64,000 nt of DNA from Isoetes taiwanensis (lineage: Eukaryota; Streptophyta; Lycopodiopsida; Isoetales; Isoetaceae), in the NCBI GenBank assembly GCA_021234155.1, contig JAJEKV010000013.1, forward strand, positions 6,266,187 to 6,330,186, in the 5' to 3' direction. A program made the translations under genes and the position numbers. The notes under the pieces were generated by a model. The model had not been told where the DNA came from. It ran no database searches and saw only the letters and a program-made list of their open reading frames with translations. Shown here piece after piece: positions 22,601 through 34,929 of the stretch. Numbering within the stretch: position 1 is the first letter of the stretch; each line of letters starts with the position of its first letter.

Positions 22601-25090
22601 TCCTACGACTGATTAAGAATCCAAACTATCTACGTACTAATCGGAATCATAGCTAGACCCATTATCTCTCTGGCTCTCCATACCTCTGGCTGGAACAGAG
22701 TTGAACAGCAGCTCCTCCTCCACCCATGTCCCCCAATTCGATTTTGGCAAATTGGGGTGGAAGCTCCAATTTGGGTATCCCAAGTTAGCAGTTTTGCCTT
22801 GCCCAATCAATTTGGGCCAGGTGGCAATTCTAGATTAGTTATCATTAACGAATTTACTAATCTAGCCTTTTTAATATTAGGTTAAGCCCTAAATTCGAAT
22901 TAGGGTTTAGGGTTAGGTTTCCACCTTAATAATCAATGATTTCTAGAGCCTAGTTGAACTCCAACATAGATCAACAACCATCCTAATAATGAATGAATGA
23001 GCCATAGGAGCCATCCTCTTTACTTCCAAATGAAAATGTACATCATATTCTTAGAACACTTCCAACAAAATCCCTCATGCCCACTGGCCTTTTTGGGTAT
23101 ACAAGTATAATCAAATACCATGACAAACTTGTATAGTGGACTACAAGGTGATAATGAAAAAAACTTTAAGCCTGCAACTCCATTGTTCGCAAAACAATGA
23201 CCCCAACAGCATAAGAGTTCATCAAAAATCGAGAGGAACATCCACTCATCCTAACAACCACCTAACTCCACGAGGTGCCTCATGCCTACAAGGCCATCCA
23301 TCTGCAAGCCAACCAATTGCGGGGATAAATGCAACCATGCCAATTGACCTCGACCTGTAACCTGCAAAAACCACCAAATGCAACATCCACCGACATGAGG
23401 GCCCTAACCCAAGCACGTCTATGGCACGAGGGCCAACACTCATGGCACGAGGTCCACCACAACATCCACAACTTGTCTCGCTACCTAGCGCAAGGGCCAA
23501 CCTCTCGCTAGCACGAGGACCATCATAACATCACCAAATCCTTGAATGAACGAAAGACTAGAAAACAAAGGCACACCAAAAAAAGACTATCAATCATGAA
23601 AAGCGAACCATTACCAATATCGATACTTGGCACGACGACCATCGGTCATTGCACGAGGACTCAAGATCAGCAACTATAGAAGCATGAGACCATTGACCAA
23701 ATAAGGAGATACTTGAGAACTAAAAAGGCCCGAAGAAATGAGGGTGGGAGGGTGGGACAAGCGACCTAAGAAGGAGAGGCTCAAGAGCGGCTGATGGAGA
23801 GAAAGGAGGTGGAAACAGACTTAAATACTCTAGAGGGAACACATCAACTAGCCTCAAGAAGCGAATTTATCTGCTTATCTCGGAACGCAGATAAATCATA
23901 CTTATGGAGCCTAGTTGAACACCAACACAGACCAACAACCATCCTGAAAAGAGAGGCAGAGAAAAGTAAAAGAATCTACCAGACAATGACCACATCACCA
24001 AATCTACAAGATTAGGAAGCCACCAACACTCCTAGCGCAACCTTGACGACGTGGATAAGGGGACATAAAAGAGCATAGACTCATCTCTAGACTCTAAAGC
24101 TAAACAAAGCCTGGTGACCAAATCTAAGCAAGAAAGTACCAGCATGAAGGTTGTCTTTTAAGCACCCAAGATAAACAACTAAATAAAGCCTACAAGAGAA
24201 ACGGTTCGATGCCACACTTAATGCAAAGGAAACAAAGAAAGACGGAACACGAGTTTGAGTGCAAGAATTGAGATCATGAGACAAAGGCAGATCCAAACAA
24301 CTAACAACACCAAAAGAGGACATGAAAGAAACGCTCTATCAACATGTAAATGAGCAAGGACACAAGAGCAAGCAATCAAACTATTGAGCTTAACAACTTC
24401 AAAACCACCATAGTCAAAGCAAACACTTCGTTCAAGGGTCCTTGAAGATGCAATCCTAAGGCTATTAAATCACAAGACATCCAATTATGCCTCTCATGTG
24501 CCAACCAACCATTGCAACGATGACACTGTATTGTCCTAAGCTAACAAATATATACACCCTATGAAATTCAAATGGGAACGTCTAAACTCGTAAATTTGAG
24601 AACAGAACATCCTTATCCTTCAAACAATGCAAACCTAAAGCATGAAAGCACCACAATAGAACTTGAGAAGTTTGCAAAAGTATGCAACCGAACTCATACA
24701 ACAGATTCACGCAAATGGATCGCACAAATGAAACTAATGGAACTTAGGGGGGACACAGAGAAAAAATGGAGTGCGCCTATTTTCTTGGAAATTTTGTCTT
24801 TATCCCATTTTTTCTGTTCGAAATATTTTCTTGCCAAAAAAAGTGGGGAGAAAGCAATTGCACTGAGATCTGAAGTAGAATTCGTGCATATCAATTGCCG
24901 CCCTTGTAGAGGGGTAGCTAATGTGAGATTCTTCACATTCGAAGCTACAATTTGAATATAAAATCATCATATTTATGCGGCAAGAATTCAATCACCATCG
25001 GCTTTCTCATGGAGACAGTAGTTTTTGCAATTATCAGAGAAAAAATTAGAATTACGTGTAGTTTTTTGAAAGGGCTACGGAACTCTGGAA
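22601..25090. other. Unassigned DNA with short dispersed repeats
   Basis: GAGCCTAGTTGAACTCCAAC plus ATAGATCAACAACCATCCT at about 22,956 recurs with changes at 23,908. Words of the type GGCACGAGG-CCA-CA are repeated between 23,260 and 23,530. Nothing resembles a gene. Confidence 0.5.
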
Positions 25091-25099
25091 CTCTTTGAT

Positions 25100-26710
25100 C
25101 GTTCAACAACTCTTTCCTAGAATTTTTTTCTCATTAGAATACACCTTTGTTCCCAGTACAATTGAGTTTGAAGTTGAAATTACTAATTCTTGGCTGGAAG
25201 AATTTGTTGGATCTAGTGCCATTGCTCCTGCAGGAATGTTTCGGGTGCATTGTGATTGGTTAGACCACAAAATCTTTGTTGAAGTATATTCACAGCAAGA
25301 CAGCCCAATTTGAGGGGAATTCGCCAAAGGTTTCTTTCTCCTGTTTCCCTTTTTCCCCTTTTTGTTGTTCATTTCTTGCATGTACTTTTGTTGTTTCACC
25401 CTGAACTTTACGCAATGGATTCTAATTGTCCCAAAAACCCTAAACATTTGGCATTCCTTCATTCCTTTGTCAATCTTCCGGCTCCAAAACGTTCTTTTCT
25501 GCTGCAAAAGTTGCAATCTTTTCAAGAAAAGCCTAAGAATACTATTCTGTTCAGAAATTTTCATAATTTGCTCCATCAAAAGTCATTAATAGATCCTATT
25601 TCCCATGATGTTCCTTTTTGAGATAATCTTTGTGCTAATCCCGACCATAGAGGCATTCTTCATCCACTTGCTGCTCATATTCCAGTTCCTTATGGCATTG
25701 CTCGAAATCATCCTGAGATTCGTTTGGATGTTGCTTTGGATGACAGACTCAGGCGAACCAAACCTCTGTACCTAAATGATCAAAAACTCAACATCTACAA
25801 TGGTATTTCCTTGAATCTTCCTATTTGTTCATTCAAAAATTGATGCTTTGTCTCAATCTGCTGTGATTATAAAAGTTCAGAAATGTGGTATCAAACTTGA
25901 TAAATTGTGGGCCTTCCTTTTAAACTTGCTCAACTGAATTCTAATTGTAAGGATTCAAATCTAAAGAAAAATTTGCCAGTTACAGAGACTCAGCAAACTC
26001 AAAAGCTTTTGGAGTCTACAAATCCTATTGACTCACATATGGTTGATCATGTAAGTCAAACTATTGGAGATAAGTCTGATGATATCAAAATCCTTATCAG
26101 GTATTATCTAACTTCAATGGTGAATTAGATTCTAATTTAGACAAGAGCAAAGTTTATGATTCAAACCATAATCCTAAGCCTCATATAACCTTCCCAGCTC
26201 AAATTGCTGAATTACCTGATCCTCCTACTTTGACTCCTGCTTCCTTGCCTTCCCTAATTGATCTGGATTCTCCAATAATGGAATGCCCTGTTAGTCCTCC
26301 AAAAGTATAAGTTTGCAGATCAGCTGACTTCTTTGCAAGTAGAGATCAGTCAGTATTCACAAGGGCATAAAGATTCTCAAGTATTAGGGACTCATGATAA
26401 AGATAGTCAGTTTGTTGCTGAGACTCCAGAGCATAGAGTTATGGAAAGGAAGGAGCTTCAAGACCCCTTCAAGAAAAGGAAAATACCAGGCAAGTTCTCA
26501 GTTCTACCTTGAGTAATAGGAAAATTAATTCTATGTTTCAATTTTCTCCTGGTGGATTTCCTGACTCAAGTGATAGTGAAGGATATGAAAGTAATAAAGA
26601 AAATTGGGGAAAGGAAGGGTACCTTCTAGAGAATCCTAAACATACTCCTAAGTCAGAGAAGGATCAATTAAAAAAAAAAGGCCAAGAAAAATGAGTAGCT
26701 TAGGAAAAGT
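25100..26710 (+). pseudogene. LINE A, 5' part (ORF1-like)
   Basis: This lies directly upstream of the LINE A endonuclease and on the same strand, so it is probably its 5' region and ORF1. Open segments include MDSNCPKNPKHLAFLHSF (25,415) with HIPVPYGIARNHPEIRLD downstream. A Lys/Glu-rich segment ends KDQLKKK then RPRKM, interrupted by a frameshift at the A run near 26,670. Several stops break it. I see no CCHC knuckle or RNA-recognition motif, so the ORF1 assignment is by position only. The start, near 25,115-25,215, vaguely resembles 37,090-37,165. Confidence 0.45.
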
Positions 26711-26832
26711 CTTATGTGGATTTAATAAAATCCTTGCTCAAAATACTAGAAGTAAAAACAATAAAAGAAAATTCTCAAGGTCCAGAAGGTAAGACTCCTT
26801 CTCTGTCATTCCTTTGCCTTTGCTTATATTTG

Positions 26833-28251
26833 ATGAAGATTTTTTCTTGTAATCTTAGAGGCATCAAAGGTCCCTTAAAAAGAAGACCTGCCATTGCTCA
26901 AATCAGGCTTTATAATGCAGATATTATTCTATTGCAAGAACTAAAGTTACCTTCCTTTGAGTGTGGAAATTTGGGTGATTGGATTTATCTTGCGCCCTCC
27001 TCTATTTGGATTGATTCTTTCCGTGCCAAGTATTTAAATTTATCATTTGGAAGTATATCAATCATCATCAATTTTATAACAAATTCTTCCAAGATCTAAG
27101 TGCTTTCATTATTGCTCATTTCCAACTCTACTTTTTGCATACATAATGTCTATGCTCGCATTTTTAAATCAAAAAAAAAGATAGGAGCCTATATGGATGG
27201 AAATAAACAACCGTTGACTACTCAGAAAGCATTGATAACCTGATTGTTAAGCCGGGATTTCACAATAATTCCTTCTTGAGATCTCAAATTGGGAAATAAA
27301 ATAAACATGACTAGGGCTGAAAAGTTTAATTGGGATTCCCTTATCTCTGAAAATGGTTTGATTCATATCCCCTCATCTACCTCTACTTATACCTGGTCAA
27401 ATAAGCAAAAGGACAATGCAAGAGTCTATAGCACTTAGACAGATTTTATGTGTCTAATCCCTCTACTGCCTTTTGGGATAACAACCATGTCACTAGTGAT
27501 GAGGGAACTATCTCTGACCATCAGCCTCAATTTCTGTACACTTCTCATGTTACTAAATTTCAAAGAACTGAAAGTACTCCTTACAAGTTCAATGCTTCCC
27601 TTCTTGATAATGAGAAGTTTTGTACTCAATTCAAGAGTTTCTATGAGAATTTGACTGAAAACTTGAATGAGAATGACACTTTTGATAGTCAATACAATTC
27701 TGTGAAGTATTTCTATTCAAAAGTCAAGAAAATCAAGGATTGGATCAAGAACTGGTCTAAAACTAAGCACGAAGAATGTTGTAAAGAGAAAAATCAGCTT
27801 CTGATGTATATGAAGGAAATTAGATCCCTCCTTCAAAATAACCCTTGTAATTCCAATCTTCAGTTGGGTGAGGATATTTTGGAGAGGAGAATTAAGTTTA
27901 TTGAAGAAATGGAGGCAAGAAGTTCTGCTATCAGATGTAAAATAAAATATATTAATGATATGGATTCTGACAGTACTAAGTTTTTCTTCGGAGTCGCTAA
28001 AAGCAGGTTGTTAAGAAACTCTATTACTGAGATTGAGGATGACAATGGTAACAAATACACCTCCTAGAGTGACATTGCCAAATATCTTCTGCTAAAATTT
28101 ATGATCTCTCTTTCATTGTATCTCCCTATTCCTCATGTAATGACAAGTCGGATGCAAAATGGATTTTATGACTCTAATGGACAATATCCTCCCTATTGCT
28201 CCTGACAGTATGGATGCCTCTGTGATTGTTTTGCCTTCTCAGAGGAAATCT
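26833..28251 (+). pseudogene. LINE A, endonuclease and linker
   Basis: The 5' part of a plant L1-type ORF2. It opens at an ATG with MKIFSCNLRGIKGPLKRR, the APE endonuclease start (the usual Trp of WN-RG is Cys here), followed by ADIILLQELKL carrying the catalytic Glu. In shifted frames follow DFTIIPS, GLIHIPSSTSTYTWSNK and SDEGTISDHQP, the last holding the conserved SDH triad (27,513-27,521). A 200-codon frame (27,450-28,067) then covers the linker to the RT, with PYKFNASLLDNEKFCTQF and FFFGVAKSRLLRNSITEIED. The sequence continues MDNILPIAPDSM and VIVLPSQ to 28,250, where LINE B interrupts it. Frameshifts and stops make it dead. Confidence 0.85.
28239..28251. repeat. Target-site duplication, left (LINE B)
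   Basis: CAGAGGAAATCTT here matches CAAGATGAAATCTT at 30,586-30,599 on the other side of LINE B, and the T run begins at its edge. Read on the minus strand it starts AAGATTTC, as expected after a poly(A) tail inserted by target-primed reverse transcription. Confidence 0.7.
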
Positions 28252-30260
28252 TTTTTTTTTTTTTTGTGATGGCAAGGTTGTTTTTTCTATTCATTTAGAG
28301 TAAATACATATTAGAGGGTGCACATGACACCAATTGTCTCAGAATTCCTTATATCATGGAGTGCAACAAGAAAATCAGAGATTACAAGCATCTCAGTTCA
28401 AAAATAGCAAGAACAATTCTCCCAAAGAAGAAGAAGTTTTCAATCAGATAATCGCGATCTAGAGATCCCGTATATTTATCCTTCACTGTTGTATTCTCCA
28501 ATATGTTGAGCATTTCATCAAGTTTAATGCTATATAACTTGTGAAATCTAAGAGCATCAAAACGCTAGCCTCCCTTTTTTGCTGCCATTTATGGTAGGCT
28601 GTGGAGCGTAGTGCTGGTCAGATTGTTATATCTCCAGACCTCGTGCTTGTCCAAGAATCCTTTTTTGATGGTTGAGGAGTGGATCATCTCTCGCTTAAGG
28701 AGGATAACGTGACCTCGAGAGAATTCGGAGAACCGAGAACCCTGCCTCATATCATCAAAGTTATCCTCCCATCGAGAAGGCGGCCCCCATTCACAAGTCT
28801 TCGCTGACTGCGGAAGCACACCCATGGACATCGCTAGAGTCATAAATTGTTATATAAGCCTTTGGAATCTTCCAATTTGATTCCGTGCTTTACCATATTT
28901 TGTCTCTTTGTGAATCTTGTGAGCCATAGCCATATCTGTAAGGCGTACAAGAAAGCTAGCTTCCAAAGAATGTTAACATTTTGTGCTGGGCAGAGCTACC
29001 GTGATTCCTATGGTTCACTCATCCAAAGAAATGTAGTCCGAAAGTAGAATTGATCATCTCTTTGACGCTCCATCTAAAATTCCGCACGTCTCTAGGAAGC
29101 CAAGATTGGTTTGAGTTGTCCAGTCCAAAATTCATCGACCTTTTGGGCATAGAAAGACATGATTGGAAGCTTCTTCCTACCGCATCTTAGGGGACAATTT
29201 GGTAACCAAATTATCATATTTATCCCTTTGCTGTGCATTAGTTTGCGTGAGATTGATGAATGGCTAGCCATATGAATGTCATCATTTTAGCAAACCTTTC
29301 CATATGTCTTCCAACTTTTAGCACAGATCTTAGCCAACCTTCCTTCACTACATCCCCATAATCTACTTCCTTTTGATGGAGTAGTTTGAAGTAGTGCCCG
29401 TAGATGTCCAACCTTATATGTTTCCTTATTGTTCGTCTACATTGGTTAGATGCCAAAGCTAGCTCGAGTGATGAGAAATAGACTCCATAATCCTATAAAA
29501 AGATCTTCTTATCCAACACTGAAAGCCTTTATCTTATCTTTTAATGTGAAATCCAAATCCACCACTTCTTTGTATGTCAAATCTTCAAATTTACACAAAT
29601 TCAACCTCTGGCCCATTGGTTCAGACTTTTAGGGTATTGGAATGCAAGATGTACTTATTCCCAACAAGCTGATCGTGGTGCCAAAAGAAATTTATCTTTC
29701 CACATCCGCATCTAAGGTAGGAGGTCTGAGAGCACGAGAGGCCTTATTCCCAGCCCTCAAGGGTTCTTCTAAGAATATGAGAGGTGAGTCCGGGGCCATG
29801 ACTCGCTTGGAAAAAATGCCGAATGTAGCAAATGAGTAAGAGTTCCACTGGCCAACAGTTGGGAGGTCTCCACCCAAGCATCTAATAAGTTTGATAGCTG
29901 GAAAAGGATTATTGCCATATATAGATCTCCAACCGCTTAGTCAGCCGTGAGCTTGAGCTTGATGTATGCTGATTTGCAACTCTAGTCCAATCTCTTCTTC
30001 TTCGGTTTTATTAGATCTGTCCATGCTACCTTTTGGCGTGTCCCCCGCCATAGAAACTTCCCCGGATGGTCAGCTTTCCAATCTTTACCAGCGAGGCTTT
30101 ATTCGCTACAATTGCAGACATGAGAAGTACACATGTGTGCCGGGCTATGACAGATATTATTCCCATCCTACCGCCCAAGGACAAAGAAGGAGATATGATC
30201 AGAATCCTTTTACTTTTATTGATCACAGACTCTTATAGTCCTTTGACTATATTATTAAGA
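28252..30260 (-). pseudogene. LINE B, 3' part
   Basis: A second LINE on the minus strand with its 3' end at the low coordinate, where the T run 28,250-28,265 is its poly(A) tail. On the minus strand, from about 30,100 downward, come KFLWRG with VAWTDL and a KPKKK segment, the FLWGG-KVAW-PK-GGLG block that follows plant LINE RTs, then IKLIRCLGGDLPTV. Near 29,160 comes a C-x-x-CG, EEASNHVF then CPK segment of the terminal zinc-knuckle domain. Frameshifts and stops are common. The element is 5'-truncated, and its next upstream segment lies in the opposite orientation (next entry). Confidence 0.8.
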
Positions 30261-30269
30261 GCTAGGGGA

Positions 30270-30585
30270 TCCCCAGAATTTTTGTAGCCCCACTTTGACC
30301 AATGACTTTAATGTTGGACAAAACTGCTTAATGGTTGCTGAAATAGTTACAAGATTGGTGACCTACCTGCATATGAAGAAACAAATGAATTATCTTCAAT
30401 TGCCTCACCTGAACCCTCAACAAGAGGATTTTTTCCTGATGATGCAGTATGCAGATGACACCTTTGTCTTCTTGAAGGATGGGGGTGCAAGTCTGGCTAA
30501 TTTTTTAGAAGCTATGGATAAGTTTGGGCAGGTTTCAGGTATGAAGTTGAACAGATCCAAATGTGCCATTATCTTAGATTCAAAT
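30270..30585 (+). pseudogene. LINE B, inverted 5' segment (RT palm)
   Basis: A plus-strand frame holds VAEIVTRLVTYLHMKKQMN, MMQYADDTFVFLKDGG (the catalytic YADD at 30,448-30,459) and GQVSGMKLNRSKCAII. In a LINE this lies upstream of the FLWGG block. Here it abuts that block in reverse orientation and ends at the target-site duplication, so the 5' end of LINE B is inverted. This is the structure produced by twin priming. Confidence 0.75.
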
Positions 30586-30599
30586 CAAGATGAAATCTT
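30586..30599. repeat. Target-site duplication, right (LINE B)
   Basis: CAAGATGAAATCTT, partner of 28,239-28,251. LINE A resumes from here with DEILSSL then NSFSKGKSPGLDG. Confidence 0.7.
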
Positions 30600-32400
30600 A
30601 AGTTCTCTAAAACTCTTTTAGTAAAGGGAAATCTCCTGGCCTTGATGGCCTTCCCCGCCGAAGTCTCCTATATTAAATTCGGATATTCTTGCATGATCTT
30701 ATCTCCTTGTGCATGCTTTCTTCTGAATCCAGCATCTTCTATCCTTCCATCTCGAAAAGATTTATCTCCTTGATTCCTAAGATTGATCATCCTTCTAAAT
30801 TTCAAGATTGGAGACCTATATCTCTCACAAACACCACTTACAAGCTTTGTGCTAAAATTATTGCCTCCAAGATTAAAAGCTTTATGCAAAAGAATATCAG
30901 TAATAATCAGTCTGCCTTCCTATCAAATAGATATATTCTTGATAATTATATTGTTGCTATGGAAGGGTTACATTGGAACAAGATCCTGCTGCACTGTGTT
31001 CTCCCCTGCCGGATTTTAAGCCGCAGTTTCTTTGATTCATACAATTAGATGGGATTTCTTGGACTTTGCTATTCTAAACTTGGCTTTCCTTCCAAGCTTA
31101 AAAATCTCATCTTTGGCCTAAATTCAAGGTCAAATTCTGTTGTTCTTATTAATGATGTTCCTTCCTCGGGTTTTTCTTCCTCTCTCTCTTGTGGTGGGCG
31201 CAAGGCTTACCTCTTTTGCTCCCTTTAATTTCTCTCCTTTTCTTTGTATGTATGAGTTGCTTACTAAAGCCATTCTTCATTATCAGAATCTTGGTCTATT
31301 TAAGGGACTTAAACTTCCAGAATCTGATGAATCCCTTACTATTCTTCAATATACTGATGACTCCTCTTTCCTTGATGCTAACATGGCAAACATTGAGTTC
31401 TTCCTCAAAATCTTAAATCAATTCTCAGCTGCTTTAGGAGTCCAGCTTAATATTGATAAAAGCTTGATCATTAGAGATATTTTTCATCAAAATTTGGCTG
31501 GCATTAAAGTCCTCTTCTCTAAGCAAGCTACTAAATTACTGGGCATGCCTCTTTCTCTGAATAATAGCATTAAAGGTCCGTGGATCCTATTCTTACAAAA
31601 ATAAAGAAGAAGTTAAATATTTATAGGACTTCTTTTTCTCTTGCTGGTAGAACTATTATTGCAAATTCCGTTCTAGCAGGTTCTCATGTTTATTTCTCCT
31701 CTGCCTTAGTTGCTCCCAAACTCATTTATTTGGAACTGGAGACAATCATTAGGAATTTCATTTGGAAGGGTAGTCATCTTGTTAATTGGGGCTCCATTTG
31801 TAAATCGAAAAAATTAGATGGCCTTGGCTGTAAGAACTTATTCCTTCATGCTCAATCATTAACAGGCAAGTTTGTGTGTGGAAGGTTATTCAGGAGCCGC
31901 CTCCTCGCCCAAGTTTATCAAATGTTTTGGATCAACAATGTCATCCTTATGGCCATCCTTCTATCCAACACCGCCTCCCACTCGCTTCATTCATATGAAG
32001 CCAAACTCTAATATTTCTCCCGCCCAATGTGTGTAATTTCCCACTCAAGGCTTTGAATTCTATTTTCTCCTAGCTTTGAATTTCTATCTCAAGAGATAAA
32101 CTTCATGTGTGCTTGATCTTATCTATTTTCTCGGAATCCAATTCTAGCTTTTACCATAATTCTTCTCGCTGCTGGCAATTAGGCATTTTGGAGGATTTAT
32201 AAGAAATGGTATGATGGTATCTCGATATATATTCGCGATCTTTTTCTGGAGGTAGGATAATTTCTTGACTTAGATCAAAATATATCATCAAGGGTACTTC
32301 TCCTCGATAAGAAGATCTTTACTTCCTTATATTAGAAAACTCTTTCCACTTCTATTCCCCAAACCTTGGAAAGCGAGACTGGCTCCATAAATGATAAAGT
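30600..32400 (+). pseudogene. LINE A, reverse transcriptase
   Basis: Continuation of LINE A after the LINE B insertion. SFSKGKSPGLDGLP (30,615) joins to ISLIPKIDHPSKFQDWRPIS, TTYKLCAKIIASKIK and NQSAFLSNRYILDN, the RT finger blocks. In other frames follow VVLINDVPSSGFFLP and ILQYTDDSSFLDANMANIE, where the catalytic box is YTDD rather than YADD (31,350). Then come LGVQLNIDKSLII, LAGRTIIANSVLAGSHVYF, IIRNFIWKGSHLVNWGSI and LDGLGCKNLFLHAQSLTGKF, the post-RT FIWKG-W-GGLG-NL block. Frames are broken at about 31,050 and 31,590. The sequence is traceable to about 32,400, where LINE C begins. Confidence 0.9.
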
Positions 32401-34895
32401 GGAGTATAAGGTCACGCATGTGTACAATGCTCTTTCTTCCCACGTGAATCACGGTTTGATGCGAGTGCAAGGAACACAAACGCCGGGTTCGCCAAGTCAC
32501 AGACCCCGCTTTACGCTCATTACGCAAGAAGTAAGACAAAGACCGCGATCTTTCTTAAAGCTAAGAAAGCCGTGCACATTGCGTACAAGATCAAAGAGAA
32601 ATGTTTTACCTTCCTCGAACGCCACCCCCAGACCTTCTCCTCGGCTAAGGGTTCTTAGGAAAGCCAAGATGTTCCCCACGTGAATACTCACTCCCCGAGC
32701 AAAGGAGTAAATACTTGCAACAAAATGCATAATGACCGTGTGGTGCAGCCATGCAAGATTACTTCCTTTAAAGGCCCAAAGGCTGAAATCACATTCTGAC
32801 GCGGAACAAGGCTTTCTTTACAACGTCTTGCCAATGGGAAAGCCCTGCATTTGGATGGTATGCGCACAGAATTGCTTAAGTGGGCAGGGGCGCCCATAAT
32901 ACTCAGTACGACCGCTTTGTTCAACAAGCATTACAGAAGGGCTTCCCGCTGCAAAGGGACCACACAGCGAGTTGTTCTATCTATAAGGCGTGTGACCCAC
33001 ACGCCCACCCACCAATGTAACAATCATGGTCGGGCCTTGTTTGCAAAATCGCTACCGGGATTCTCGAAAGCGCCAGCTGACGGCCGGGCAGAAGCAAGCA
33101 GAGGTGGCCCACCCAAAGTGTGATCTGCACTCCCACCTCAACCATTGACCACATCTTCACGCTATGAACTCGATTGAAGACAACAGAACCGCCGATCTAT
33201 ATTGTTGCTTTGTGGATTTTATGGGCGCTTGACACTGCGGGCTCGGGAAAACTATGGGCAAGATTGCAATACCGGGGTTCCCGTGAGATTTGCGTAATGC
33301 AAAGCAGGCTGTGCTATATGAAAGATGCTCGGGTCGCTGCAGCGCATAAGCCAACCATTTGATAGTAATATCTGGGAAATTGCCAGTGGATGCCCTCTCT
33401 CCTTCAACATTGTTTAGGCTCTACATTGATCAATTGAGAGTCGCTTGTCGATAATGGGGGCGTATGGAACTCACCTTCTCTTATCAGATCATCAGACAGC
33501 TTAATATATGCTGATGTGGACCTCCTAGCTTACACACCAAATAGACATGTAAATCTATTATCCGATAAATTCCGGATTACATTCTCGCCAAGCTTAATCG
33601 ATATGCTACTAACCTCGCCAAGACTAAGGTGGTTTTCATATCATCTTCATCAGCCACCGAGGGTTCCTTCCTTTCAGTTACCAAGGCCAGAATGTGGGAA
33701 GTTGCATCCACATACAAGTATTTGGGAGTGGAGTTTCCTCTTACTATGCACCGACACATCCATACTACACACGAAAGTGACTCAAGAAATGGAAGGTACC
33801 TATATGCAATGCAAAAACAATAGTCATCATAGAGCAGAAGTTAGCGATTAGCTCCATCGGGCCACACCTCACCAAGGTCTTAGTAGAGCCCTGGCCCTTT
33901 ATACTCTGTGAAGTATGGGGCCCAAAGAGTATCACTTGCTACTTGGAATGACTTGGGAGCAGTCCAGAAGCCTTCTTAGTATGAGCACTAGGGGTGAAGT
34001 CCACAAATTCCATATCAAATTCTACTACGTGAGACAGATTCTTGCCTCTTCAGAGGGCGGCCTCTATTTCTCGTGGTGGTCAATATGGACGCATGCTCGC
34101 CTCCCCTAAATTAGCTTATATCATGGCAATGGGGCCGTGAGCCAAGGCTCACCGGAGGGAAAAGAGAGCTCAATGGTTGGCTAGATGGAATGCAGAGCAC
34201 AGTGCATATGATATGCAAACAGAGGCGTGACGCCATAGCTTGAGGTAATATCTGACGCTTTGCTTCCTCAGCAAGCTTTGGGATGCCACCGCTCTTGGAA
34301 CATGTCAAGACCATCACACTTATCAGCCACATAAATCCTTCCACATTGGAACGGTGGGGCCCGCGAATGCCAGTACCCTCGGCTAAGTATCTTACTCTGC
34401 TCCAGTTTTGTGTGCATGCACTCATTGCCTCCATTCGCATTGTAAGTACATCATCTTCGAATTGGAGAGATTTTGGTGAGCCACGCCAGACAGGCTAAGG
34501 CTCTCGGCTAATGCCGCCAAATGGGAGCTATTGAGGATGAATCTCATACCCTTCAAAGTTGCCCAGCATATGATCAAATTGACGCCGCTTATGCTGAGTT
34601 GGTCGCCCGCCGCCCATTACATGTGACATTGAGCACAAAGAGATCCATACGCGTGCTGGGATCATACCTTCAGAGGTTATGGACATGTAGATCAGCTATG
34701 TCCTCGGAAAGCACACACTTGACGTGGTATATATACATTGATGTGGTTTCTGTACGCTTGACGATTCTTATTACCGCTTACTGCTTTTTCCCTAAAACCC
34801 TTCGCTGGGTTTTAACCCTATTAAAGCACAAGTTTGCTGGCGCTTCTCCTTGTAGGGGTCCCATAGGCCTCCATTGGCCTCAAGTGACTCCATAA
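32400..34895 (+). pseudogene. LINE copy C (same family as copy D), inside LINE A
   Basis: A non-LTR RT of the copy D family, read through many frameshifts. Motifs in order: LDGMRTELLKWAG (32,851), HTPTHQ with TIMVGP (about 33,000), STIDHIF (33,140), EDNRTADLYCCFVDF (33,177) with TAGSGKLWARLQ, LIYADVDLLAYTPN where YADD has become YADV (33,507-33,518), AKTKVVFISSS, ASTYKYLGVEFPL (33,700), EVWGPK (33,912), KLAYIMAMGP, and AIEDESHTLQSCPAYDQ (34,524) followed by YAELVARRPLHVTLST and VLGSYLQRLW. The ending is shared with copy D. It sits between two parts of LINE A, so it inserted into LINE A. Confidence 0.85.
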
Positions 34896-34925
34896 AAATC
34901 ATTCTCATTCTCATTCTCATTCTAA
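34896..34925 (+). repeat. (CATTCT)n tail of LINE C
   Basis: After CCATAAAAAT come about four and a half copies of CATTCT, then the resumed LINE A sequence. A short tandem repeat in place of poly(A) is known as the 3' end of several non-LTR clades (for example RTE- and I-like). Confidence 0.75.
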
Positions 34926-34929
34926 TGCT

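Noticed and set aside
23246-23530. Repeated GPRAM/GPRAI-type peptide frame on the minus strand
   Set aside because: The pattern comes from short DNA repeats of GGCACGAGG-CCA. No longer frame or known protein was found.
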